NCBI GenBank assembly: GCA_030610515.1
Contig: JAUWRQ010000074.1
Location: forward strand, 1-6,161
Direction of reading: 5' to 3'
DNA: 6,161 bases
Origin: Candidatus Eiseniibacteriota bacterium
Lineage (GTDB): Bacteria; Joyebacterota; Joyebacteria; Joyebacterales; Joyebacteraceae
The position numbers were made by a program, and so were the translations under genes. The first letter of the stretch is position 1. Each line of letters starts with the position of its first letter. This document shows, piece after piece, positions 1 to 5,883 of the stretch. Below the pieces are notes generated by a model. The model saw only the letters and a list, made by a program, of their open reading frames with translations. It searched no databases and had not been told where the DNA came from.

Positions 1-82
1 CCCGTTCAAAGCGGGGAGCCCCTCGAAGGATACTATGGAGGGCGGCAAGCCCGGTCAAGGCGTTTCGGGACCCGGAAAGCGA

Positions 83-116
83 GCGCCCACCAGCTTCGTG
101 CTCAAGCGGTGGGCGC
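83..116 (-). terminator. hairpin downstream of the sigma gene, possible terminator
   Basis: A perfect 9-bp inverted repeat (GCGCCCACC at 83-91 with GGTGGGCGC at 108-116) continues, past one bulged A, into GCTT/AAGC (93-96 with 104-107), leaving a 7-nt loop. It starts 47 nt after the sigma stop codon. On the minus strand only a short T-run (GCTTTCC) follows, so it is a weak intrinsic terminator or an mRNA 3'-end stabiliser. The rest of 1-163 shows no gene. Confidence 0.5.
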
Positions 117-163
117 GCTCGTCCCAGATTCGGGGACTCCGGATCGTACTGCCTGTGAGATCT

Positions 164-1018
164 CTAGTTCAGGTATACCTTCAGCTCGTCCAGTCCGGGG
201 GACTGCCTGAGCTTCCGAAGGGCCTCCTCCTTGATCTGCCGAATCCTCTCTCGAGTGAGGCCCATCTTCCGGCCTACCTGCTCGAGCGTGTGCTTCTTGC
301 CGCCGCCGAGCCCGAAATACTGCTTCAGGATCAGGCTCTCGCGCTGGGTCAGCATGTCGAGCACCATGTCGACCTCGCGCCCCAGCGACTCGTAGTGCAG
401 TCCCGTGAGCGTCGGATTGTCGGACGGATCGGCGACCAGGTCTCCGAGGTCGACGTCCTCGTCCGCGGCGATCGGAGCGTCGAGAGACAAGCTCGTCACC
501 GAGAGCTTCTTCAGCTCCGCGATATCGTTGACCTTCATCTTCATCGCCGCCGCGATCTCATCGTCAGTCGGCTCACGCCCCTGTTCCTGCCTCAGTCGCT
601 CGATCGTCCGCCACATGCGCCTGATCGCACCCGACTTGTTGAGCGGAAGGCGCATGGCGCCACTCTGCTCCGACATCCCCTTGAGTATGGCGTGCCTAAT
701 CCACCACACGGCATACGTGATGAACTTCCGACCGCGAGTCGAGTCGAAACGCTTCGCCGCCTCGATGAGACCCACGTTGCCTTGATTGATGATGTCCATG
801 ATCGGCGAGCCGGTCTTGCGCGCATACACCTTCGCGACGCTCACGACGAAGCGCAAGTTCGCCTGCACGAGTTCGTCCCGCGCCTTCCGGTCACCTCTCA
901 GAATGCGCGACCCTATCTCCTGTTCCTGCTCCCTCGTGAGCAAGGGGGTCCGGGCGATCTCCTGAAGGTAAGCCTCCAGGCTCCGGTCTTCTTCGGCTGC
1001 GCTTCCGTAGTACGACAT
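164..1018 (-). CDS. RpoD-like RNA polymerase sigma-70 factor, short form
   Basis: This 284-residue sigma-70 factor directs RNA polymerase to promoters. Visible parts in order: region 1.2 (about 11-42, EAYLQEIARTPLLT); region 2 (about 50-117), with the core-binding stretch DIINQGNVGLIEAAKRFD and the melting/-10 helix ending TYAVWWIRHAILKG; region 3.0 (EQSGAMRLPLNKSG, 117-130); region 3 (131-200); and region 4 with the -35 helix-turn-helix (TLEQVGRKMGLTRERIRQIK, 244-263). Region 1.1 is absent, as in the short primary sigma factors of Bacteroidetes, which have nearly this length and layout. His109 and Leu112 stand where E. coli RpoD has Gln437 and Thr440, residues that read promoter position -12. 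A GGTGA Shine-Dalgarno lies 4 nt before the ATG. The gene starts 48 nt after htrA and probably shares its operon. The family call is near certain. Whether it is the housekeeping or an alternative (group 2) factor cannot be decided here, so I give no symbol. Confidence 0.96.
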   Translation of the reverse strand: MSYYGSAAEEDRSLEAYLQEIARTPLLTREQEQEIGSRILRGDRKARDELVQANLRFVVSVAKVYARKTGSPIMDIINQGNVGLIEAAKRFDSTRGRKFITYAVWWIRHAILKGMSEQSGAMRLPLNKSGAIRRMWRTIERLRQEQGREPTDDEIAAAMKMKVNDIAELKKLSVTSLSLDAPIAADEDVDLGDLVADPSDNPTLTGLHYESLGREVDMVLDMLTQRESLILKQYFGLGGGKKHTLEQVGRKMGLTRERIRQIKEEALRKLRQSPGLDELKVYLN

Positions 1019-1066
1019 ACTCTCACCGCCCTTCGGGACGAGCGTTCCCGCCCCGGTTCGTCACCT

Positions 1067-2560
1067 CTACTTCTCCGGCTTGATGGCCACGAAGTAGGTG
1101 TAGGCACCGCGCAGCACCATCACCGCGATCGCCTTGTCGTGACCTTCCAGCTCACCCATCACCCGTCTGTAGTCCGGCAGGCCCGAGATCTCGCCGTCGT
1201 CGATCTTCACGATGATGTCGCCGCGCTGAAGACCGCCGTCCGCTCCCGGACCGCCGCTCTCGAGGTCGACCACGAGCACGCCGTCCTCGGCGTCTATACC
1301 GAGCTCTCGCGCGAGCGGATCGTCGAGCCCCACCACGTGTATTCCGAACCAGGTAGTCTCGTCGTCTTCATCGGGCTCGTCGATGGACGCGGTCCCGTCC
1401 GGCCGCTCGGAGAGCGTCGCGTGAAGCGTCTTCCGATCTCCGTCGCGTACGACCGCGATCGACACGGTCTCGTCCGGACCGAATCCCGCGACGACACGTC
1501 TGAACTGCGGGACGTCCATGATCTCCACGCCGCCGAACTCCAACAGGACGTCACCGGGCTCGAGTCCCGCGTCGTGTGCCGGCGTGTCACTCTCGACGTT
1601 CGCGATGATCACACCGCGCGTGCTCGAGAGGTCCTTCGCCTCGGCGAGCTGCTGCGTGATACCCTGCGGCACAACGCCGAGGTAGCCGCGCACGACCCTG
1701 CCCTCGCTCACGAGCGACTTGGCCACGTTACGCGCCAGGTTGATGGGTATCGCGAACCCGATCCCGTTCGCGGACGCGTTGATCGCGGAGTTCACTCCGA
1801 CGACCCGGCCCTCGATGTCGACCAGCGGACCGCCGCTGTTCCCGAAGTTGATGGACGCGTCGGTCTGGATGAAATCCTGGTAGAGCGGCGCGCCACCGCG
1901 GATGTTCAGGTCGGTCCTGCCCTTCGCGCTGATGACGCCGACCGTCACCGTGCCCTTGAGCTCGAGCGGATTCCCGATCGCGATGGCCCAGTCGCCTACG
2001 CGGATCATGTCCGAGTCTCCGAGCTCGACGGTGGGCAGGTCGTCTCCCACGATCTTGATGACCGCAATGTCCGTGCTCGGGTCCTGCCCGACGATCTCGG
2101 CGCTGAACTCGCGCCCGTCGAGCAGCGTGACCTCGATCTCATCGGCCCCCTCGACGACGTGGTTGTTCGTCATCACGTAGCCGCTTGTGTCGTAGATGAA
2201 ACCCGACGCGGACCCGGGGATCTCGTACTCCCGTTGCCCGTTGTCGTCCCCGAATCTCTGGCGGTACTGCCTCTCCCCGAGGAACTGCTTGAGCATCTCC
2301 TGGAACGGATCAGGTCCCCGGCGGACGGTGCGCTTCGTGTCCACGCTCACGACGGCCGGGAGCACCTCGTCCGCGACCGCCACAAAGGGACTCTCGCCTC
2401 TCGACATCATTGCGTAGGGCGCAGCTCGGAAGCTCGTGCCCTCCTGCGCGCTCGAGACCGGAGTGAGTTCGCAGTTCGCGGTGACCAGAACGCCGACCAC
2501 GAAACCAGCCGTGAGGAGCACCGCTCCTCCGAACCAGATGCTGCCGGTGCGGTTCTTCAC
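1067..2560 (-). CDS. HtrA/DegP-type periplasmic serine protease with two PDZ domains
   Basis: A 497-residue envelope protease and probable chaperone that degrades misfolded exported proteins. Residues about 7-28 form one hydrophobic segment (signal peptide or anchor) after a KNR start. Cys30 has Asn before it, so it is not a good lipobox. The trypsin-like domain (about 60-285) has a complete triad: His134 (TNNHVV), Asp164 (DPSTDIAVIKI) and Ser242 (NFGNSGGP). PDZ1 spans about 290-385 (RGYLGV loop). A very acidic linker follows (393-402, EPDEDDE), then PDZ2 at about 403-493 (FGIHVV loop). Length and order fit the Do/DegP family. The reading frame stays open 49 codons further upstream, but the GTG at 2560 is preferred: it has a GAAGGGAG Shine-Dalgarno 6 nt upstream and gives an N-terminal export signal, while the extension would be arginine-rich and run through a hairpin. 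It is the middle gene of a likely operon, 86 nt after the coiled-coil gene and 48 nt before the sigma gene. Confidence 0.96.
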   Translation of the reverse strand: MKNRTGSIWFGGAVLLTAGFVVGVLVTANCELTPVSSAQEGTSFRAAPYAMMSRGESPFVAVADEVLPAVVSVDTKRTVRRGPDPFQEMLKQFLGERQYRQRFGDDNGQREYEIPGSASGFIYDTSGYVMTNNHVVEGADEIEVTLLDGREFSAEIVGQDPSTDIAVIKIVGDDLPTVELGDSDMIRVGDWAIAIGNPLELKGTVTVGVISAKGRTDLNIRGGAPLYQDFIQTDASINFGNSGGPLVDIEGRVVGVNSAINASANGIGFAIPINLARNVAKSLVSEGRVVRGYLGVVPQGITQQLAEAKDLSSTRGVIIANVESDTPAHDAGLEPGDVLLEFGGVEIMDVPQFRRVVAGFGPDETVSIAVVRDGDRKTLHATLSERPDGTASIDEPDEDDETTWFGIHVVGLDDPLARELGIDAEDGVLVVDLESGGPGADGGLQRGDIIVKIDDGEISGLPDYRRVMGELEGHDKAIAVMVLRGAYTYFVAIKPEK

Positions 2561-2566
2561 ATCGAA

Positions 2567-2573
2567 CTCCCTT
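2567..2573 (-). promoter_or_regulatory. Shine-Dalgarno that decides the htrA GTG start
   Basis: AAGGGAG on the minus strand lies 6 nt before the GTG at 2560. It supports that start over the 49-codon open extension upstream. The base just upstream, at 2574, is the only unpaired base between the Shine-Dalgarno and the end of a strong stem (2575-2629). Confidence 0.7.
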
Positions 2574-2574
2574 C

Positions 2575-2629
2575 GGTTCTCTCCCTCTGGTGAAATTCTC
2601 GGGTGTGGACGATTCGACCAGAGAGAACC
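2575..2629 (-). promoter_or_regulatory. 13-bp stem-loop immediately before the htrA ribosome binding site
   Basis: On the minus strand the 5' arm GGTTCTCTCTGGT (2629-2617) pairs with the 3' arm (2591-2575, ACCAGAG then GGAG then AGAACC). This makes 13 base pairs interrupted by one 4-nt bulge, with a 25-nt loop (2616-2592). The 3' arm ends one base before the Shine-Dalgarno. No U-tract follows, so it is not an intrinsic terminator. It could stabilise the mRNA 5' end after cleavage, or influence ribosome loading on htrA. Confidence 0.55.
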
Positions 2630-2646
2630 TAGCCGGGTTGAACCGA

Positions 2647-2970
2647 CTACTCCTCGGACTCGGCCTTCGCGCGCTCGGCTTTCGCCAGCTCGATCTCCTT
2701 CTCCCACTTCTCGATGTCGAGCCTAATCTTCTGGATGGCCTCGACCGCTCCCATGATCTCGTCGTCCTGGGGAAGTGAGTCCTGCTCGCTCTTCTCGAAG
2801 AGATCGAACGTGCGGCCGCCGATCTCGCTCATCGTTCTGGCGATCTGGCGGTTCACGCGGAGGATCTCAACCTTGGCACGGCTGATCTGGGTGAGTTCTT
2901 CGGCCTTGTCGGATGCGTATACGTATCCGTCAACAATCGCGTTCTTCACGTCGTCCCAGAGACTCGCCAT
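2647..2970 (-). CDS. small charged coiled-coil protein, function unknown
   Basis: A 107-residue protein with no signal peptide or membrane segment, so probably cytoplasmic. The N-terminus (MASLWDDVKNAIVDGYVYASDKAEELTQISRAK) looks like an amphipathic helix. Residues about 22-58 (ELTQISRAKVEILRVNRQIARTMSEIGGRTFDLF) and 68-105 are helical with heptad-like hydrophobic spacing. The C-terminus is strongly charged (KWEKEIELAKAERAKAESEE). Proteins of this general layout, two helices around a conserved G-G-x-x-(F/Y)-x-L turn, are common as small hypothetical proteins in many bacteria. From memory of such proteins some carry a C-terminal zinc ribbon; none is present here. The start is supported by GGAGGT 8 nt upstream of the ATG. 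It is the first gene after a strong promoter and lies 86 nt before htrA, which suggests co-transcription. I do not recognise a specific function; a role in envelope stress is only inferred from its neighbours. Confidence 0.85.
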   Translation of the reverse strand: MASLWDDVKNAIVDGYVYASDKAEELTQISRAKVEILRVNRQIARTMSEIGGRTFDLFEKSEQDSLPQDDEIMGAVEAIQKIRLDIEKWEKEIELAKAERAKAESEE

Positions 2971-3145
2971 GGGTTCCTACCTCCGTGTCCGGGGGGTTTC
3001 GCTTGCCCACAAAGGCCCGCGGACCTATACTCCCTGTGAGCGGCGACTTATGGCGTCTCCTTGACCCTGAGGGCCCGTCCGGCACCCGCTTCCGGCCCCG
3101 CAGGCACGTCTCATCGCCGCTCTTGAACCCGAATAATGAGATGCA

Positions 3146-3174
3146 ATTATATGAATACGGTTGCTGACCGTCAA
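3146..3174 (-). promoter_or_regulatory. sigma-70 type promoter of the coiled-coil-htrA-sigma operon
   Basis: On the minus strand, TTGACG (3174-3169, 5 of 6 matches to the -35 consensus) is followed by exactly 17 nt and a perfect TATAAT (3151-3146). This AT-rich patch stands out in GC-rich surroundings. Transcription would start near 3139, giving a leader of about 170 nt before the ATG at 2970. A TGAC-G-GTCA palindrome (3165-3173) overlaps the -35 box and could be an operator; that part is inference. Confidence 0.7.
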
Positions 3175-3328
3175 GCTGATTTGGACAGGTTCCGCGACGT
3201 CACATGAATCTCAGTCACACAGATCGTAGAGTTCTAAGGTATTCGCTCACGGTTGCTTAGCACGAGTGGCCCGGGCGATGCCCCCTCGGCCGGTCTCCTG
3301 CGAGCGGGCCACCCCGCCGATTTCTCTG

Positions 3329-3333
3329 AAGGA
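3329..3333 (+). promoter_or_regulatory. Shine-Dalgarno that decides the lpxH start
   Basis: AAGGA is spaced 6 nt from the ATG at 3340. The in-frame TTG at 3253 has no such site, so the shorter protein is preferred. Confidence 0.7.
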
Positions 3334-3339
3334 CGATTC

Positions 3340-4143
3340 ATGACCAAGGGTGAACGCGGTCTCACAAACACTTCGACGACGGAACTGCCCGTTTACTTCA
3401 TCGCGGATGCGCATCTGGGGATAGAATCTGGGGACGTCGAGCGCGCCAAGACCGACGACCTCGTCGAGCTCCTGGGCTCCCTCCGCTCCCACGCCTCTCA
3501 CCTGTATTTGGTCGGCGACATCTTCGACTTCTGGTTCGAGTACCCCTACTCGACCCCTCCCCGTCACGAGCGAACCATCGCGGCACTCTCCTCGCTCGCC
3601 CGCGCCGGAACCGCGGTCCACTTCATCGGCGGCAACCATGACTACTGGGCTGGAGGCAAGCTCGAGGCGCTGACAGGCGCCTCCGTCCACCGGAATCCGA
3701 TTGAGGCGACTCACTTCGGACGCCGCATCTTCGTCGCTCACGGCGACGGGCTCCCGAAGGGCGACCGGGGATACCGCCTTCTCAGGTCTGTGATCCGCAG
3801 CCCGATCGCTGTCGCAGGATTCAGCTTGATACCTCCCCGTGTCGGCGCCGCGATCGCGAGGTGGGCGTCGGGGTTATCGGATGTGACTGACGAGCGCATC
3901 CGTCGCGCGGTCCCACCGATGCTTGAGTTCCTTCGCGAGAAGCTCGAGGGCGAGTTCGACGCTGTGGTGGTCGGTCACGTGCACCGTCAGATCGTGCGCG
4001 AGTGGACCGATGGGACGGGCGTCGTCGTAGGCGACTGGATGGCGGGACGCTCCGTCGTCGCGCTCGATGCCTCGGGGTTCCGACCTCTCCGCTGGATCGA
4101 CGGCGAGCTTGGCGACGCAACGGCGCCGACGGAAGACTGCTGA
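3340..4143 (+). CDS. lpxH: UDP-2,3-diacylglucosamine pyrophosphatase, LpxH-type metallophosphoesterase
   Basis: A 267-residue calcineurin-like phosphoesterase. It probably cleaves UDP-2,3-diacylglucosamine to lipid X and UMP, the fourth step of lipid A synthesis, at the inner face of the cytoplasmic membrane. All metal-ligand motifs are visible: D23-x-H25 (ADAHLG), D60 (VGDIFDFWFEY), N99-H100-D101 (GGNHD), H134 (AHGDG) and H213-x-H215 (GHVH). Two stretches, GDIFDFWFEY and AHGDGLPKGDRGYRLL, resemble LpxH-like proteins of Bacteroidetes more than the proteobacterial enzyme, which has GNRD where this has GNHD. Residues 146-185 (hydrophobic, basic) fit the lid that contacts the acyl chains. The ATG at 3340 is chosen because AAGGA lies 6 nt upstream. 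An in-frame TTG at 3253 would add 29 residues with no ribosome binding site and no resemblance to the family. The substrate is inferred from the family; another phosphoesterase activity is possible. Confidence 0.88.
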   Translation: MTKGERGLTNTSTTELPVYFIADAHLGIESGDVERAKTDDLVELLGSLRSHASHLYLVGDIFDFWFEYPYSTPPRHERTIAALSSLARAGTAVHFIGGNHDYWAGGKLEALTGASVHRNPIEATHFGRRIFVAHGDGLPKGDRGYRLLRSVIRSPIAVAGFSLIPPRVGAAIARWASGLSDVTDERIRRAVPPMLEFLREKLEGEFDAVVVGHVHRQIVREWTDGTGVVVGDWMAGRSVVALDASGFRPLRWIDGELGDATAPTEDC

Positions 4144-4230
4144 CCAGACGGGGCCGTCGACCGAAACCCCTCTACGCGAAGACGCTCGCCCGAAGCCGGA
4201 ACCGCGGAGCCCCTCCCCGGCCCCGGAACC

Positions 4231-4250
4231 CCGAGTCGCGATCGACTCGG
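4231..4250. repeat. 8-bp inverted repeat with 4-nt loop in the convergent spacer
   Basis: CCGAGTCG (4231-4238) and CGACTCGG (4243-4250) are perfect complements around the loop CGAT. It lies 87 nt after the lpxH stop and about 90 nt after the PorV-type stop. No T-run follows on either strand. It may be a second, weaker 3'-end structure for lpxH. Confidence 0.4.
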
Positions 4251-4277
4251 CGGAGGCTCGGCGGTCAGACAAGCCAG

Positions 4278-4308
4278 CGCCGCCGGGACAAGTCAAAGCC
4301 CGGCGGCG
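4278..4308. terminator. bidirectional hairpin between convergent genes
   Basis: A perfect 10-bp inverted repeat, CGCCGCCGGG (4278-4287) and CCCGGCGGCG (4299-4308), with an 11-nt loop. It sits between the lpxH stop (4143) and the PorV-type stop (4340), where two transcripts meet. On the plus strand it is followed by TGCTGTCTCTTGCTG and on the minus strand by CTGGCTTGTCTG. Both are only moderately T-rich, so termination efficiency is uncertain. Confidence 0.6.
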
Positions 4309-4339
4309 TGCTGTCTCTTGCTGCGCGGCTCCAGCCAGT

Positions 4340-5251
4340 CTAGAGCGTGAAGCCGAGCGATATCCTGTGGGTGTCCCCCAGGTCTGAGTAGAACGGCGTG
4401 AACGCGTAGTCGAGCCGGAAGTTCCTGACCTTGGCCCCGAACCCCCACGACACGTTCTGGTTGTCCCACCCGGTCCTGTACCCGAAACGCACCGCAATCA
4501 TGTTCGAGTACTCGAACTCGGCTCCGAAGTGGTACTTCGCGTCGCCGTCATTGGGCATCACGGCGTCGCCGGTCAGGAGCAGATCTCCACGCACCGCATC
4601 CACGGGGGTCTCGAGCGCCGCGCCGAGGCGATAGGTCAGCGGGAGGCTGAACTCGTCTTCGATGAACGTCATGCCCGGCCCCAGGTTCTGCACGGATGCG
4701 CCGGCCCAGAGACCGGGGATCGTGGGGATGCGGTATCGTGCGCCAAGATCGGCCGCGAACCCGTTGGCGATCTCGTCATCGATCTTCTCGAACAGGTACT
4801 TCGCTCCGACACCGACGTGCAGATACTCGGTGAGCCTCCGCCCGTACGCTCCCGTCGCCGCGAAGTCGAAGACGCCGAAGTGGCCCATCGGCTCCGAGGT
4901 CGGACCCTCCCTGCGCTCAAGGTCGTCCATGTAGAGGCCGGTGATGGCCACGCCGAACGACTGAGTTCCGTCGGACATCACGCCGCCGGCGTACTCGTAG
5001 CGTATCCCCTCGAACCACTCGCTGTGCATCAGAAGGACGTCGATGTTCTCAACCGCGGCCGTCCCGGCCGGGTTCCAGTAGATGCACGAGGCGTCTCCCC
5101 CGACGGCCGTATAGGCGTCGCCCATGCCTATCGCCCTCGCGCCGACCCCCAGCTTGAGGAACGTGAGTCCGGACGAACCGTCCTCCCCACTTGCGAGAAC
5201 CGGGGCCGCAAGCAGGAGAGCAACTGAAAGGAGCGCTAGCGAACGCTTCAT
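4340..5251 (-). CDS. PorV/PorQ-family outer-membrane beta-barrel protein
   Basis: A 303-residue outer-membrane protein. Residues 1-20 are a signal peptide (KR, then a leucine/alanine core, cleavage likely after VLA). The mature N-terminus carries the family signature: FLKLGVGARAIGMGDAYTAV (31-50) followed by the SCIYWNPAG turn (55-63). The rest alternates short beta strands rich in glycine and aromatics with loops (GVGAKYLFEKIDD, YHFGAEFEYSNMIAVRFGYRTG, NVSWGFGAKVRNFRLDYAF), and it ends in a beta strand closing with HRISLGFTL, as barrel proteins do. PorV itself serves type IX secretion in Bacteroidetes, but this broad family is also found in FCB bacteria where its job is unknown, and no secretion genes are visible here. 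The ATG at 5251 is preferred over an in-frame ATG at 5308 because GGAGG lies 5 nt upstream and the signal peptide starts there. It converges on lpxH and diverges from the lipoprotein gene. Confidence 0.9.
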   Translation of the reverse strand: MKRSLALLSVALLLAAPVLASGEDGSSGLTFLKLGVGARAIGMGDAYTAVGGDASCIYWNPAGTAAVENIDVLLMHSEWFEGIRYEYAGGVMSDGTQSFGVAITGLYMDDLERREGPTSEPMGHFGVFDFAATGAYGRRLTEYLHVGVGAKYLFEKIDDEIANGFAADLGARYRIPTIPGLWAGASVQNLGPGMTFIEDEFSLPLTYRLGAALETPVDAVRGDLLLTGDAVMPNDGDAKYHFGAEFEYSNMIAVRFGYRTGWDNQNVSWGFGAKVRNFRLDYAFTPFYSDLGDTHRISLGFTL

Positions 5252-5256
5252 TGGGA

Positions 5257-5261
5257 CCTCC
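5257..5261 (-). promoter_or_regulatory. Shine-Dalgarno that decides the PorV-type start
   Basis: GGAGG on the minus strand is spaced 5 nt from the ATG at 5251, directly before the signal peptide. It rules against the in-frame upstream ATG at 5308. Confidence 0.75.
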
Positions 5262-5387
5262 CCGAAGAGGCCGGGACGGAGCCTCGAAGCCATAAGACAT
5301 TGCCGCACGGGCGATTCCGACGACGGAGCGGCTCGATGTGCTCCTACCGTGAGCCGCCGCGTGGAAACTCTGACGCATCACTGACCC

Positions 5388-5416
5388 AGTTTACTCAACG
5401 CTGGAGAGGCCCGCAA
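5388..5416 (-). promoter_or_regulatory. possible promoter of the PorV-type gene
   Basis: On the minus strand TTGCGG (5416-5411) is followed by 17 nt and TAAACT (5393-5388). Spacing is ideal, but the boxes match consensus at only 3 and 4 of 6 positions. It would give a leader of about 130 nt. Weak call. Confidence 0.25.
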
Positions 5417-5803
5417 GCCACAATTGAGCGCTGCCTTCCCGGCGGAGAGCCCGTCCGCCTGCGGGGAGCATGCCGGATTGAGCCCGCCCCGACGGGCCGT
5501 CTCCGGCGCGAATCGTTCGGCGGGCGCCGGGCAGGTGAAGTCCCGCCCCTTTTCGGGTCAACCCCCGCCCAGCCCACACCACGTTCCGAACGAAACGCAA
5601 GCGCTCGACCGTAGTGAGTAACAAGGCGCGTGCCATCGGGGTGCGGGAGTGGCCCGGGAACACGACAGCAGCCGGAACTGCTGCGAATGCCCCAAGTTGC
5701 GAGAGCGTCCAGCGCGCACGGGGCGAACCCGGGCCGGACGCGCGAACCGCAGGCTGTCAACCTGGTGTACATCTCTCCACGGAGGCTGGGTGCGCGCCGA
5801 GCC
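5417..5803. other. gene-free divergent region with clustered hairpins
   Basis: About 390 bp between the two predicted divergent promoters; no reading frame here has a protein-like composition together with a ribosome binding site. It holds several inverted repeats. (a) 5443-5455 with 5491-5505: CGGAGA and GCCCGTC pair with GACGGGC and TCTCCG across a 2-nt bulge, and GCGGG/CCCGC (5461-5465, 5483-5487) nests inside. (b) 5519-5524 with 5542-5547: GGCGGG/CCCGCC, followed on the plus strand by CCTTTT. (c) 5666-5671 with 5678-5683: CAGCAG/CTGCTG. (d) 5705-5710 with 5736-5741: GCGTCC/GGACGC, with CGGG-GCGAA-CCCG nested inside. I recognise no known RNA family. Some of this pairing is expected by chance at this GC content. 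Confidence 0.35.
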
Positions 5804-5808
5804 GGCGG

Positions 5809-5837
5809 TTGACGCCGCCTTGCCCAAGTGGGATGAT
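5809..5837 (+). promoter_or_regulatory. likely promoter of the lipoprotein gene
   Basis: TTGACG (5809-5814) is followed by exactly 17 nt and GATGAT (5832-5837, 4 of 6 matches). The -35 box is identical to that of the htrA operon. The predicted start near 5844 leaves a leader of about 40 nt. The -35 hexamer is exactly flanked by the inverted repeat GGCGG / CCGCC (5804-5808, 5815-5819), a possible operator. Confidence 0.45.
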
Positions 5838-5883
5838 TGTGGAGACACAATGGTGGAGCTTCGAGCGGCAGAAGGAGTGGAAG

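Larger units (their letters stand above)
2971..3339. other. divergent intergenic region with long operon leader
   Basis: This 369-bp gene-free region separates the minus-strand operon from lpxH. It holds the operon promoter (3146-3174) and a GC-rich leader from about 3139 to 2971. In the leader a stem can form between CACAGGG and CTTTGTG (about 3011-3040, two G-U pairs), enclosing GGTC/GGCC. I recognise no riboswitch family in it. No convincing plus-strand promoter for lpxH was found: TTGAAC at 3123 has no well-placed -10 box, and candidates around 3181-3245 match poorly. Confidence 0.5.

Noticed and set aside
1..60. Short GGGG/CCCC and CCCG/CGGG pairings at the left edge
   Set aside because: Four-base stems are expected by chance at this GC content.
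2468..2476. Cys30 of the HtrA protein as a lipoprotein attachment site
   Set aside because: The preceding residues are TAN; a lipobox needs Gly, Ala or Ser before the Cys.
35..2593. An 852-codon open frame on the plus strand across the sigma and htrA genes
   Set aside because: It is fully antisense to two unmistakable genes. Its translation is low-complexity (rich in Arg, Leu, Val, His, Asp) with no recognisable domain. Such shadows arise from GC-rich codon use.
3025..3114. A 29-codon minus-strand frame in the operon leader, considered as a leader peptide
   Set aside because: No Shine-Dalgarno before its ATG, and no run of one amino acid or other sign of attenuation.
4529..5227. A 232-codon plus-strand frame inside the PorV-type gene
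   Set aside because: Antisense shadow of a well-supported outer-membrane protein gene; no ribosome binding site or recognisable domain.
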